Below, one piece after another: positions 26,405 to 35,734 of a DNA stretch of 64,000 bases. This DNA is from Paractinoplanes toevensis. GTDB taxonomy: Bacteria; Actinomycetota; Actinomycetes; Mycobacteriales; Micromonosporaceae. Under the pieces are notes generated by a model, which saw only the letters and a program-made list of their open reading frames with translations, searched no databases and was not told where the DNA came from. How positions within the stretch are numbered: the stretch's first letter is position 1; every line of letters begins with the position of its first letter. The stretch is from positions 62,001 to 126,000 of the forward strand of contig NZ_BOQN01000050.1 of assembly GCF_018332695.1 (NCBI RefSeq). The letters run 5' to 3'. The translations under genes were made by a program, and so were the position numbers.

Positions 26405-29400
26405 TCACTTGGGGCAGGTGCGTCGATACTTCAGCTCCGGGATGAAGCCGGCCCACTCGTCGGCGTCGAGTCCACGGCCGGTGATGGCGCAGGCGTACTT
26501 CGCCGGGTTCGCGCGCAGGTTGTTGAGCTGGCTGTAGCTCCACATCGTGACGGACGGCACGCCGTAACCGATCACCGCGGTGACCGCGAGCGTGCGCCCG
26601 TCCGGCCGGAACACCACCGACTTCACCGCCTTGCCGTTGTCGGTTCGCAGCCGGACCATCCGGACCGGTTCGGCCGGGCTGGTGATGTCCCACAGGATCG
26701 TCGCGTAGTCGTCCCCGCCGGTGGCCAGGGTGTGGCTGTCGGCGCTGAAGGCCACCGAGGTCAGCTTCAGGCTGTGGCCGTAGAGCGTGGCGAGCCGAAC
26801 CGGCCGGACCCGGTTCGTGACGTTCCACAGCACCACGGCGTGGTCGTCGCTTCCGCTGGCCAGGATGTGACCGTCGGGGCTGAAGGCCAGTGCGCCCACG
26901 TCGTCGCTGTGCCCGGTCAGCACGGCGAGCCGGGCCGGGGCGGCCCGGTCGGCCAGGTTCCACAGCGTGACCGTGGGTTCGCCGTAACCACCCGTGGCGA
27001 CGGTGCGCCCGTCGGCGCTGAAGGCCACCGCCCCGCTGAAGCTTCCGCTGAACTTGCCGAGCAGGACGGGACGCAACCGGTTGGCCACGTCCCACAGCAT
27101 CAGCCCATTGTCGGTGACGACGGCCAGGGTGCGCCCGTCCGGGCTGAACTCCAGCGCCCGCGCCCGGGCCTGCACGTCGAGGTTCGTCGTCCGGGCCGGC
27201 TGCGCGCCGTCCGCCAGCGTCACCATCGCCCGCCCGGTGACGGCGGTCGCCACCGTGCGGCGGTCCCGGCTGAACGCCACCGCCTGCAGGACGCCGTGGC
27301 CCAGGTCCAGATCGGCACCGCGGACGGGGTGGCTGGGGTCCTGGACGTTCCAGGTGCGCGCCACGCCGTCCGAGGCGGCGGCGATCAGCGCGTTGCCGTC
27401 CGGGCTGAACAGGGTGTCCTCGGCGCTCCCGCCGGATAGGCCGACCGTGGCCAGGCTGGTGCCGGCCCCGGCCTGGGCCAGATTCCATGTCGTCGCGGTG
27501 GCCGACGTGTCGGTGGTGACCAGCGTCGTGGCGTTCCGGAAGGACAACGTGCTGACCAGGCCGCGCGTCTTCAGGGTGGCGATCGGGTCGGGACTCGCGG
27601 TCGCCGTCGTGTCCCAGACCAGCACCGTCCCGGTCGAGTCGCCGGCCGCCACCATCGTTCCGTCCGGGCTGTAGGCGAGCGCGCGGACCCGGCCGGTCAG
27701 GCCCTCGATCTGCCAGAACCCGACTTCGTCCGGCAGGTCGGGCATCGTCGGCGGCGGGCTCGGCGTGTGGTCGTCGTCGGTCGGGTCATCGTCCGGAAAA
27801 TCCTCGTCCGGGGGGAAGGACGGCATCGGCGGCGGGCTCAACGTGTCGTCGCCGTCCGCCAGCGCCTTGGCCGCCAGGCCCGCCGTCGTCGCGGCCGGTG
27901 CGGGCGGATTTCCCGGCGGCACCGGCTCCTCCCGCGTCGGCGAGGCCGTGGGCATCGGGGCCTCACCGGGGTAGCGGCCCTCCATCGAGTAGAAGTCCAG
28001 GATCCCGTCGGTGCGCCCGACCGCCAGCACCTGGCCGTCCGGGCTGAACGTGATCGGGCCGCCGCCTTTGCTGAGGATGTCGTTCATCATCGCCGGGTTC
28101 CGCCGGTCGGTCAGGTCGTAGACCGGGGCGTACCGCCCCTCGTCCACGACCAGCATGCTGCCGTCCGGGCTGAAGGCGAACCGCTCCACCGGATGGTATT
28201 CGTCGCCCTCGATCCGGGTGAGCTGGGCGGGATGCGTGCGGTCGGTGAGGTCGTACAGGATCGACAGCGGCGTCGCGTCACCGGTGACGAAGGTTCTCCC
28301 GTCCCCGCTGAACGCGACCGCGTTGATGGCGCTGTCGCTCGGCAGGGTGGCGATCAGGGCCGGCCGGGAGCGGACGGCGACGTCCCACAGGACCGCCGCG
28401 CCCTGCGCGTTCACGTAGGCCAGGGTCGTCGCGTCCGGGCTGAACACCAGGGTGCTCTCCAGGAAGCCGGTGCCGGTGGCGGTGGCCTTCACCGGGAGCA
28501 CGGCCAGCCGTACCGGTTCGCGCGGGTCGGCCACGTTCCACAGCGCGACGCTGCGATCGCTGCCGATCACCGCCATGACGCCGTCCCGCGCATAGGTCGC
28601 CTCGATCACGCCCTCCACCGCGCCGGCGTAGTGGGTCGCGGCGACGACCCCGGTGAGCTGGCGGAGGGTGGTCGCGTCGGGGTTGATGCTCTGCGCCGCC
28701 GACCCCAGCATCAGGGCGGTCTGCGGATTGTCGACGAGCGCCGCGTTGGCCTGGTTCATCAAGCGCCGGCTGACCGCGATGCGCTGCTGCTGGTCGGCCT
28801 TGGCCTGCTGCTTCGCGGCCTCCGCAGCCGCCTCGTCGGCGAGCCGGCGCTGCTCGGCCGCGATCTGTTCCTGCCGCTCCGCCTCCTGCTGCAGCTTCTC
28901 GGCCCGCTCGGCCGCCTCCTTCGCCAGCCGCTGCTGTTCCCGCTTGCGGGCCGTCGCCTCGTCGGCGAGCCCGCGCTGGCGTTTCGCCTCGGCCGCCGCC
29001 TTGTCGGCGAGCCGCTGCTGCTCCCGGGCGTCCTGCTCGGCCTGCTCCGCCTTGGTCCGGGCCTGACCCGCCTGCTTCTCGGCCTGCTCCGCCTTGGTCT
29101 TCGCCTGATCCGCCCGCTGCTGCGCCAGGGTCGCCCGAGCCTGCTGCTGGTCGGCCAGCTCCTGTTGCCGGCGCGCCTCCTCGGCGGACCGTTCGGCGTT
29201 GTCGCGCTGGTCGTCCGCCACCGCCTTCTGCCGGAGGGCCTCCGCCGCCGCGGCCTTCGCCCGCTCGGCGTTGCGGACCGCCGACATCCCGGTGAACGAC
29301 GCCAGCAGCGCCAGGACCACCAGGGTCACCACGGCGCCGGAACGCAGCCGCTTCGCCCGGCGGTGCTGCCGGACGTCCTCGCCCTCCAGGTCGTCCTTGC

Positions 29401-29908
29401 TCATCCCGTGCATCGGGGCGGCCAGCTGGGCGATCGCGTCCCGGAAGCGGGAGTGGTGCAGGCTCAGGTGCTCGCTGCCGCGCGCCCACCGCAGATCGAG
29501 GAAGAACGGCTCCTCGGCGAACACTCCGCGGAGCGCTGCCGGCACCGCCGTCGATCCCTCGGAGAAGTCCCCGCGGGCCTCGTCCCAGGTCCACTCCCCA
29601 TCGGTCACCACCGGGAGGATCCGATTCGCGGACTTCGTGGCGATCCAGTGCTCGATCTCCCGATTCACCCATGGTGATTCGGCCGCCTCGGGCGAGGCGA
29701 GCAGCACGAAGTATTCCGATCCGTCCATCGCGGTCTGGATCGAGGACCAGAGCCCCGGGGTCACCGCCAGGCCGGTCTGATCCCGGAAGATCCACAGGGC
29801 GCGCCGCCGGTGCCAGGGCTTCGCGAGACGGTGCAGACCACGCTGTACGGCGGGCGCGAGACGCCCGTCGGCAGCATGGCTGTACGAAATGAACCCATCG
29901 AAGTTCAT
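26405..29908 (-). CDS. TIR-domain, transmembrane, coiled-coil, WD40 protein
   Basis: 1167 residues from ATG at 29908, after GGGGGA 6-7 nt upstream; earlier in-frame codons lack support. Residues 1 to about 150 are a TIR domain: it opens FDGFISYSHAADG and holds SPWVNREIEHW, where Glu84 sits in the position of the NADase catalytic glutamate. A membrane helix spans about 191-211 (VVTLVVLALLASFTGMSAV). Residues about 215-385 form a long coiled coil rich in KAEQAE and RQQ repeats. WD40 repeats fill about 415-640 and 730-1110, separated by a Pro/Asp-rich linker. The end (CAITGRGLDADEW) matches the usual tail of bacterial TIR/WD40 proteins. TIR enzymes consume NAD or make signalling nucleotides, so this may be a membrane-tethered sensor-effector. 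It is divergent from a SLOG-like gene. Confidence 0.88.
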   Translation of the reverse strand: MNFDGFISYSHAADGRLAPAVQRGLHRLAKPWHRRRALWIFRDQTGLAVTPGLWSSIQTAMDGSEYFVLLASPEAAESPWVNREIEHWIATKSANRILPVVTDGEWTWDEARGDFSEGSTAVPAALRGVFAEEPFFLDLRWARGSEHLSLHHSRFRDAIAQLAAPMHGMSKDDLEGEDVRQHRRAKRLRSGAVVTLVVLALLASFTGMSAVRNAERAKAAAAEALRQKAVADDQRDNAERSAEEARRQQELADQQQARATLAQQRADQAKTKAEQAEKQAGQARTKAEQAEQDAREQQRLADKAAAEAKRQRGLADEATARKREQQRLAKEAAERAEKLQQEAERQEQIAAEQRRLADEAAAEAAKQQAKADQQQRIAVSRRLMNQANAALVDNPQTALMLGSAAQSINPDATTLRQLTGVVAATHYAGAVEGVIEATYARDGVMAVIGSDRSVALWNVADPREPVRLAVLPVKATATGTGFLESTLVFSPDATTLAYVNAQGAAVLWDVAVRSRPALIATLPSDSAINAVAFSGDGRTFVTGDATPLSILYDLTDRTHPAQLTRIEGDEYHPVERFAFSPDGSMLVVDEGRYAPVYDLTDRRNPAMMNDILSKGGGPITFSPDGQVLAVGRTDGILDFYSMEGRYPGEAPMPTASPTREEPVPPGNPPAPAATTAGLAAKALADGDDTLSPPPMPSFPPDEDFPDDDPTDDDHTPSPPPTMPDLPDEVGFWQIEGLTGRVRALAYSPDGTMVAAGDSTGTVLVWDTTATASPDPIATLKTRGLVSTLSFRNATTLVTTDTSATATTWNLAQAGAGTSLATVGLSGGSAEDTLFSPDGNALIAAASDGVARTWNVQDPSHPVRGADLDLGHGVLQAVAFSRDRRTVATAVTGRAMVTLADGAQPARTTNLDVQARARALEFSPDGRTLAVVTDNGLMLWDVANRLRPVLLGKFSGSFSGAVAFSADGRTVATGGYGEPTVTLWNLADRAAPARLAVLTGHSDDVGALAFSPDGHILASGSDDHAVVLWNVTNRVRPVRLATLYGHSLKLTSVAFSADSHTLATGGDDYATILWDITSPAEPVRMVRLRTDNGKAVKSVVFRPDGRTLAVTAVIGYGVPSVTMWSYSQLNNLRANPAKYACAITGRGLDADEWAGFIPELKYRRTCPK

Positions 29909-30037
29909 GGCATGTCCCCCGGCAGTCGGCACGTCCCGCGACGTCAGATTGTGCATGCCTGCGCCCCACGAGAAAAGGCGAGAGATCGTATCGTCTCTGA
30001 TCGTTGCCACCTTGACAGGCCCGGTACGGAGGTCGAT

Positions 30038-30511
30038 GTGCGGTTCGGTGTCACTGGTCATCAGATCCTCCCGCCGAGCATCGTCGACTGTGCGGTGCGG
30101 CATTGGAGCAGAGTGTTACCGGTCGGTTCGCAGCCGCACGGGGTGTCGAACCTCGCCGACGGCGCCGACCAACTGTTCGCCTCGCACGTGCTGGCGGCCG
30201 GCGGCACGCTGGAGGCGGTGCTGCCGTACGAGGGCTTCACCGGCTCGCTGCACGCGGACGAGAGCCGGAGCCGGTTCGAGGACCTCCGGCGGGCCGCGGC
30301 AAAGGTGATCACCATGCCCTACCCCGAGCCGAGCGATCAGGCGTTCCTCGCCGCCGGCCAGGCCCTGGTGGATCGCTGCGACCATCTGTTCGCGGTGTGG
30401 GACGGCCGTCCGGCCCGCGGACTGGGCGGCACCGCGGACATCGTCGCGTACGCGAGAGCCCGCGGTCGCCCGGTCACCGTGCTGTGGGTGGAGGGCGTAC
30501 TCCGGACCTGA
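30038..30511 (+). CDS. SLOG-like (DprA/LOG superfamily) nucleotide-binding protein
   Basis: 157 residues from GTG, preceded 5 nt by GGAGG. The protein opens with VRFGVTGHQILPP, continues with GVSNLADGADQLFASHVLAAGG and ends with an alternating strand-helix run containing DHLFAVWDGRPARGLGGTAD and RPVTVLW. This Rossmann-like layout with glycine-rich loops after strands one and two, and the GADQ loop, is that of the SLOG families described in comparative genomics as ligand sensors for NAD-derived or other nucleotide signals. The divergently arranged TIR gene starts only 129 bp away, and the stop abuts the convergent SARP gene. Function in this organism is inferred from that pairing. Confidence 0.72.
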   Translation: MRFGVTGHQILPPSIVDCAVRHWSRVLPVGSQPHGVSNLADGADQLFASHVLAAGGTLEAVLPYEGFTGSLHADESRSRFEDLRRAAAKVITMPYPEPSDQAFLAAGQALVDRCDHLFAVWDGRPARGLGGTADIVAYARARGRPVTVLWVEGVLRT

Positions 30512-33463
30512 TCACCGTGCCGCGAGGTCCGGCGCGGAGGGTACGGCGAGGTCGGCGAAGAGCCGCCGGGCGAGGTCCCGGTGCGGGCCGCCGTCGTCGC
30601 GGTCGAGCGTGGCGGCGATGCCGTCGTGGGCGCGTGCCTGTTCGTACCGGTCGCCGATCTCCCGGGCCAGGATCAGCGCCTGCTCGTGCTGGGCGCGGGC
30701 CTCGGTCGCGTCGCCCGCGGCCCGCAGCACCTGACCGAGGTCGTTGAGGGCCTCGGCCTCGCTGGCGCGGTCCCCGATCCGCCGGTGCAGCAGCAGCGCG
30801 CGGCCCAGGTGACCGGCCGCCTCGGTGAGCCGGCCGCCGTGCGCGTACACCGCGGCGAGATCGGTCAGCGCGTACGCCTCGGCGGTCCGGTCGCCGGCCT
30901 GCCGGATCGCGGCGAGGCTCCGCTCCAGGTGGATGCCGGCCTGTTCGAGGTCGGCCGGCTCGTGCGAGAGCCTGGCCAGAAGCGACAAAACGTACGCCTC
31001 GCTGTACCAGTCGCCGAGCTTGGTGACCAGTTCGAGGGCCGATCGGAGGCGGGTCACGGCCTGCGCCTCGTCGCCGAGCCGGGCATCGACCCGGCCGAGC
31101 TGGACCGACGCGTCGGCCTGCCCGGCGATGTCGCCCAGCCGCTCGTAGTGCGCCGAGGCCCGCCGGTAGTGATCCGCGGCCTGCCGGTAGTCGCCCAGTC
31201 GCCAGTGGACGCTTCCCAGGTTGCGCAACGCCACCGCCTCGGCCGCGTGTTCACCCAGGTCCGCGTACAGGATAAGGGCCTGCTGGTAGGTGTCGGCGGC
31301 CTCGTCGAGGCGGCCCTGCCGCCGGTGCAATCTGCCCAGATCGGACAGAGCGCGGGCCTGCGCCTCCCGGTCGCCGACGGCCCGGGCGGCCGACACGGCG
31401 GACGCGGTGACGGTGACCGCCTCGGCCACCGGCCCACCGGCGTCGAGGTAGCGGAACAGGGTGCCGGCCAGCGCGATCGCGAACCGGTACCAGCCGTGCG
31501 CGGCACCGTAGATGCAGGCGGCGGCCAGGTTGGGCCGCTCCGCCTCGATCCAGCTCCGGGCCGCGTCCGGATCGCCGGCGCCTTCCGTCCCGTCCGGGTA
31601 CAGCGTGCTCATCGCCGCGACCGAACCGGCCAGGTAGTGGTCGAAAAGCCGGGTCAGCGCGGCCTTCCGCTCCGGTGCCGGGTCCTGCGCGGCGGCGAGC
31701 TCCGCGGCGTACGCCCGGAGCAGGTCGTGCATGCCGTACCGGCCGCCCCGGCCGGCGTGCACCAGGCTGGCCCGGACCAGGACGGCGAGCAGCCGCCGGG
31801 CCTCGCCGACATCGGTGCCGGTCAGCGCCGCCACGGCCTCGACGTGCACGCTGTCGCCCGGGTGCAGGCCGAGCAGCCGGAACATCCGGGCCGCGTCGGC
31901 GGGCAGGTTCTGGTAGGACCAGGAGAACACGGCCCGGACCTCGGCCCGCGGGTCGCCCGCGTCGAGCAGGTCCAGCCGCATCCGGTGGTCACCCAGCTCG
32001 TCGACCAGCTCGGCGAGCGAGACATCGGTGCGGGCCGCGGCCAGCTCGGCGGCGATCCGCAGCGCGAGCGGCAGCCGGGCGCACGCCGCGGCCAGGTCCT
32101 CGGCGACCGACGTCTCGCGGTCCACCCGGCCACCGATCAGGCGGCGCAGCAGCACCACGGCGTCGGCCAGCGGCAGCAGATCCAGGTTGATCCGTTCGGC
32201 GCCGTGGATCGCCACCATGCCGGGCAGCGAGTCGCGGCTGGTGATCAGCACCAGGCAGGACCCGGTGCCGGGCAGCAGCGGCCGGACCTGTTCCACCGAG
32301 GACGCGTTGTCCAGCAGCACGAGCATCCGGCGGCCGGTCAGCTCGGACCGGTACCGCCCGGCGCGCTCCTCGACGCCCGGCGGGATCTCCGGCCCGCCCA
32401 CCCCCAGCGCGGTCAGGAAGCCGGCCAGGGCGTCACCGACCGCCACCGGCTGCTCGGTGTCGTAGCCGCGCAGGTTCACGTACAGCTGGCCGTCGGGAAA
32501 CGCCTCCCGGACGCGGTGCGCCCAGCGCACCGCGAGGGCGGACTTGCCCACCCCGGCCGTGCCGGACAGCAGCACCACGGTCAGCGGCGGCTCGTCGCCG
32601 TCGGGTGGTGCCAGCGACCGGTCCAGCGCGTCGAGCTCCCGGTCCCGCCCGGTGAAGGCGCGCACGTCGGCCGGCAGTTGGGTGGGCACGTTCGGCCGGG
32701 CCAGCGGTGCGGCCGGCTTCGTCGCGACCAGGGTGGGATCGGCGGCCAGGATCCGCTCGTGGATCCGGCGCAGCCCGGCGCCCGGGTCGCTACCGAGCTC
32801 GTCGGCGAGGCTGCGGCGGATCCGCCGGTACTGCTCGTCGGCGTCGGCCTGCCGGCCGCACCGGTAGAGGGCGAGCATCAGCTGCTCGGTCAGCCGTTCG
32901 TCGAGCGGGTGCTCGGCCACCGCGGCGGACAGCGACGGCAGCAGCTCGGCGTGCCGGCCGAGCCGCAGCAGCACGTCGTGGTGGTCCAGCTCGGCGGCGA
33001 ACCGTTCGCTGAGCAGCGACTGCCGCATCGACACGAGCCACGGGGTGTCCAGGCCGGCGAACGGCTCGCCGCGCCACAGGCCGAGAGCCTGGGTGAGCAG
33101 TTCGGCGGCGGACCGGTCCTCGGCCGACCGCGCCTGCGAGATGAGCCTGCGGAAAAGGTGCAGATCCACCGTCTGCGGGTCGACGGTCAGGACGTAACCG
33201 CCGGGCCGGCGCTCGATGCCCACCTCGGCGGCCTCGGCGACCGCCCGCCGCAACCGCGACAGGTAGCTGTAGAGCGCGCCGTCGGCCCGCTGGGGGGCCT
33301 CGTCACCCCAGACCCGGTCGATCAGTTGATCGATCGAGACCGGGCGCCCGGCCTCGACCAGAAGCACCGCCAGGACGCTGCACTGCCGGGCATGCCCGAG
33401 GCCGACCGGGTGGCCGCTGATCTGGGCCTCCACCGCGCCGAGCACCCCGAACCGCGCCGTCAA
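30512..33463 (-). CDS. AfsR/SARP-family regulator with NB-ARC ATPase and TPR sensor
   Basis: About 983 residues. I prefer a TTG start at 33463, 4 nt after GGAGG, giving the usual MTARFGVLGAVEA opening; a GTG at 33478 adds five residues. Residues about 5-90 are an OmpR-like winged helix, 95-240 a bacterial transcriptional activator domain (LWRGEPFAGLDTPWL), about 275-600 an NB-ARC STAND ATPase with P-loop GTAGVGKSAL, Walker B-like MLVLLDNA and sensor LVLITSRD, then TPR repeats to the end (ALILYADLGEHAAEAVALRN). Such proteins activate secondary-metabolite or stress genes after sensing a ligand through the TPR part. No biosynthetic cluster adjoins it. Its stop touches the SLOG gene's stop. Confidence 0.92.
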   Translation of the reverse strand: MTARFGVLGAVEAQISGHPVGLGHARQCSVLAVLLVEAGRPVSIDQLIDRVWGDEAPQRADGALYSYLSRLRRAVAEAAEVGIERRPGGYVLTVDPQTVDLHLFRRLISQARSAEDRSAAELLTQALGLWRGEPFAGLDTPWLVSMRQSLLSERFAAELDHHDVLLRLGRHAELLPSLSAAVAEHPLDERLTEQLMLALYRCGRQADADEQYRRIRRSLADELGSDPGAGLRRIHERILAADPTLVATKPAAPLARPNVPTQLPADVRAFTGRDRELDALDRSLAPPDGDEPPLTVVLLSGTAGVGKSALAVRWAHRVREAFPDGQLYVNLRGYDTEQPVAVGDALAGFLTALGVGGPEIPPGVEERAGRYRSELTGRRMLVLLDNASSVEQVRPLLPGTGSCLVLITSRDSLPGMVAIHGAERINLDLLPLADAVVLLRRLIGGRVDRETSVAEDLAAACARLPLALRIAAELAAARTDVSLAELVDELGDHRMRLDLLDAGDPRAEVRAVFSWSYQNLPADAARMFRLLGLHPGDSVHVEAVAALTGTDVGEARRLLAVLVRASLVHAGRGGRYGMHDLLRAYAAELAAAQDPAPERKAALTRLFDHYLAGSVAAMSTLYPDGTEGAGDPDAARSWIEAERPNLAAACIYGAAHGWYRFAIALAGTLFRYLDAGGPVAEAVTVTASAVSAARAVGDREAQARALSDLGRLHRRQGRLDEAADTYQQALILYADLGEHAAEAVALRNLGSVHWRLGDYRQAADHYRRASAHYERLGDIAGQADASVQLGRVDARLGDEAQAVTRLRSALELVTKLGDWYSEAYVLSLLARLSHEPADLEQAGIHLERSLAAIRQAGDRTAEAYALTDLAAVYAHGGRLTEAAGHLGRALLLHRRIGDRASEAEALNDLGQVLRAAGDATEARAQHEQALILAREIGDRYEQARAHDGIAATLDRDDGGPHRDLARRLFADLAVPSAPDLAAR

Positions 33464-33685
33464 CGGACCTCCGCACACTCATCGCCAGACGTGCTCACCA
33501 GGACATTCAAGATATCCACAAGGAGCGCGCCAAGTGTTGCATGCTTCCCGCAAGGTACGACGACGACCATTGATCTCGTTGCAGGGAACAGGTCGCCCTC
33601 GCCCGGTTGGCGCAGCGTAACGGGGGAATCGGGACGCGAGGGTGAAACCTTGAGCGACGGGCGACCTGCCCTGCACCGAGAGGCG

Positions 33686-33727
33686 GCATCCGTGGCCGCT
33701 GCCCCCAGACTCGGCGGCCACGGATGC
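33686..33727. promoter_or_regulatory. Perfect 13-bp inverted repeat upstream of the flavin monooxygenase
   Basis: GCATCCGTGGCCG (33686-33698) and CGGCCACGGATGC (33715-33727) are perfect complements with a 16-nt loop, ending 24 bp before the ATG at 33752. It lies in the 288-bp divergent region between the SARP and monooxygenase starts, so it is more likely an operator or 5' leader hairpin than a terminator. No T-run follows. The remainder of that region shows no other clear feature. Confidence 0.5.
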
Positions 33728-33751
33728 GACTCCATCCGGCACACTCTCGGC

Positions 33752-34897
33752 ATGACTCTCCCGACGCGGGATGTAACGGTGCTCGGCGCCGGTGCGGCCG
33801 GACTCGCCGTGGCGGCTCGACTCAAGGCGAACGGCGTGGACTGTGTCGTCCTGGAGCGCGGTCCCGGGGTGGCCACCAGTTGGCGCGGCCGGTACGACCG
33901 GCTGCGCCTGCACACCATCCGCAGCCTGTCCGGACTGCCGGGTTTCCCCATCCCCCGCGAGTACGGCCGCTGGGTCCGACGCGACGACCTGGTCCGCTAC
34001 CTGGAGGCCTACGCGGAGCGCTTCGCCCTCGACGTCCGGACCGGGACGACCGTGGAGCGGGTCAAGCCCGGCGCCGACGGCTGGTCGCTGCGACTGGGTG
34101 ACGGTTCCGAGCAGTCGGCCCGCACCCTGATCGTCGCCACCGGCTATCTCCACACGCCGGTGGTGCCGCAGTGGCCCGGCCTCCAGACGTGGACCGGCAC
34201 GCTGATCCACTCGGCGTCCTACCGCAACGCGGAGCCGTTCCGCGGTCAGGACGTCCTCGTGGTCGGCCCCGGCAACAGCGGCGCCGAGATCGCCACCGAC
34301 CTGGCCGAGGGCGGCGCCGCGGCGGTGAGTCTCGCCATCCGCACCCCGCCGCACATCGTCCGGCGGGAGACAGCGGGCTGGCCGGCCCAGTTGAACGGCC
34401 TGCTGCTCGGCCGTCTGCCGGAGCGGGCCTTCAACACGATGGCCGCCACGATGGCCCGGGTGGAGATGCCGGACCTCCGGCCGTACGGCATCGCGCGCCC
34501 GGCCGAGGGACTGATGACGCGCCTGCGGACCCGGCGCTACGTGCCGTTGCAGGACGTCGGGATCGTCCGGGACGTCGTGTCCGGGCGGGTCCGGCCGGTC
34601 GCCGCCGTGCAAGGCTTCACCGCGACGTCGGTACTGCTGGCGGACGGCACGAGCATCCAGCCGGACGCGGTCATCGCCGCCACCGGGTACGGAACCGGCC
34701 TGGGCGAACTGTTCGACGACCCGTCCTTGTTCGACGACACCGGCGTACCGCTGGTCCATGGGGGTGCGCCGGCCCGACCGGGCCTGTTCTTCATGGGGTA
34801 CGACGTGACCCTGGGCGGAATGCTCCGGCAGCTGGCGCTCGAATCGCGCCGGGTGGCCCGGAGTGTCTCCTTGACGGGCCACACGCAGGGCGACTAG
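33752..34897 (+). CDS. Flavin-dependent NAD(P)H monooxygenase (FMO/BVMO-like)
   Basis: 381 residues. FAD-binding motif VTVLGAGAAGLAVAARL near the N-terminus and a second dinucleotide motif VLVVGPGNSGAEIATDLA in the middle, with the family's ATGYLHTPVVPQWPG and a late VIAATGYGTGL. These belong to class B flavoprotein monooxygenases or their YUCCA-like relatives, which oxygenate small soft nucleophiles or ketones. The strict FMO fingerprint FxGxxxHxxxY/F is replaced by WTGTLIHSASY, close to but not the textbook form. The ATG has no Shine-Dalgarno site, so a leaderless message or a farther start is possible. It stands alone between the SARP gene and the ArsR operon. Substrate unknown. Confidence 0.85.
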   Translation: MTLPTRDVTVLGAGAAGLAVAARLKANGVDCVVLERGPGVATSWRGRYDRLRLHTIRSLSGLPGFPIPREYGRWVRRDDLVRYLEAYAERFALDVRTGTTVERVKPGADGWSLRLGDGSEQSARTLIVATGYLHTPVVPQWPGLQTWTGTLIHSASYRNAEPFRGQDVLVVGPGNSGAEIATDLAEGGAAAVSLAIRTPPHIVRRETAGWPAQLNGLLLGRLPERAFNTMAATMARVEMPDLRPYGIARPAEGLMTRLRTRRYVPLQDVGIVRDVVSGRVRPVAAVQGFTATSVLLADGTSIQPDAVIAATGYGTGLGELFDDPSLFDDTGVPLVHGGAPARPGLFFMGYDVTLGGMLRQLALESRRVARSVSLTGHTQGD

Positions 34898-34903
34898 CTT
34901 GGC

Positions 34904-34923
34904 TTTCAACCGATAAGTTGAAA
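34904..34923. promoter_or_regulatory. ArsR-type autoregulatory operator
   Basis: TTTCAAC (34904-34910) and GTTGAAA (34917-34923) form a perfect 7-bp inverted repeat with a 6-bp spacer, 11 bp before the ArsR start. Its AT-rich arms stand out from the local GC content. Operators of this form directly upstream are usual for autoregulated ArsR/SdpR-like repressors. Confidence 0.65.
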
Positions 34924-34934
34924 CGAGGACGGCG

Positions 34935-35270
34935 ATGCCGGTCGACACCCTGTCGAAGGTCTTCGCGGCGCTCGCCGACCCGACCCGCCGCGACATCGTG
35001 GCCCGGCTCTCGCTCGCCGACGCCACCGTCAACCAGCTCGCCGAGCCGTACGGGATGAGCCTGCAAGCGGTCTACAAACACCTGCGGGTCCTGGAGGAGG
35101 CGGGCGTGGTGAGCCGAGCCGCCGGGCCCCAGCCGCGGCCGGTGCACTTCGAGGCCGGCTCACTGGACGGCATGGACGAGTGGATCGAGCGCTACCGCCG
35201 CCAGGCCGACGACCGCTACCAGCGTCTCGACCGGGTGCTGGCCGAGATGAACGAGGAGCAGCCGACATGA
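34935..35270 (+). CDS. ArsR/SmtB-family transcriptional repressor
   Basis: 111 residues, a single winged helix-turn-helix: FAALADPTRRDIVARLS, then NQLAEPYGMSLQAVYKHLRVLEEAGVV as the recognition region. It lacks the cysteine metal sites of true ArsR, and resembles the group paired with SRPBCC/AHSA1 genes (SdpR/YdfF-like). The SRPBCC gene overlaps it by ATGA, with two further enzymes behind, so it probably represses its own operon through the palindrome at 34904-34923. Confidence 0.9.
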   Translation: MPVDTLSKVFAALADPTRRDIVARLSLADATVNQLAEPYGMSLQAVYKHLRVLEEAGVVSRAAGPQPRPVHFEAGSLDGMDEWIERYRRQADDRYQRLDRVLAEMNEEQPT

Positions 35271-35734
35271 CCACAGTGGAAGCGGATCCGGCCGTTCCGA
35301 TCATCCGGGTCAGCCGCGACTTCCGGGCCACGCCCACCCAGCTCCTGCGGGCGCACACCGACCCGGAGCTCTTCGCCCGGTGGATCGGCCCCGACTCCCT
35401 GCGGACCCGCATCGACGAGTGGGATGCCCGCTCCGGCGGCAGCTACCGGTACGTTTCGGTCCGCGACGGCGAGGAGTTCGCCTTCCACGGCTGCTTCCAC
35501 GAGATCCGGCCGGACCGCATCGTGCAGACCTTCACCTACGAGGGCAGCCCCGACGACGTGCTGCTGGAGACCCTCCGGTTCGAAGACCTCGGCGACGGTC
35601 GCACCCGGCTGCACACGCAGTCGCTGGTGGAAAGCTTCGAGGCCCGCGACGCATGGCTGAAGAGCGGCATGGAGACCGGCCTCGAGGACGGCTACGCAAA
35701 GCTCGAAAGGATGCTCACCGATGGCACTGTCTGA
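35267..35734 (+). CDS. SRPBCC / AHSA1-domain protein
   Basis: 155 residues with the START-like helix-grip features of the AHSA1 group: an opening VSRDFRATPTQLLRAHTDPELFARWIGP, a mid strand GGSYRYVSVRDGEEFAFHGCFHEI and a closing long helix. These small proteins bind hydrophobic ligands; the exact role is unknown. ATGA overlap with the ArsR gene indicates coupled expression and a shared ligand logic. Confidence 0.88.
   Translation: MTTVEADPAVPIIRVSRDFRATPTQLLRAHTDPELFARWIGPDSLRTRIDEWDARSGGSYRYVSVRDGEEFAFHGCFHEIRPDRIVQTFTYEGSPDDVLLETLRFEDLGDGRTRLHTQSLVESFEARDAWLKSGMETGLEDGYAKLERMLTDGTV

Noticed and set aside
29981..29998. AGAGA-N8-TCTCT as operator between TIR and SLOG genes
   Set aside because: Arms are only 5 bp; expected by chance at this length.
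30581..33751. Long plus-strand open frame upstream of the flavin monooxygenase
   Set aside because: It is antisense to the SARP gene; only the part from ATG 33752 has family motifs.
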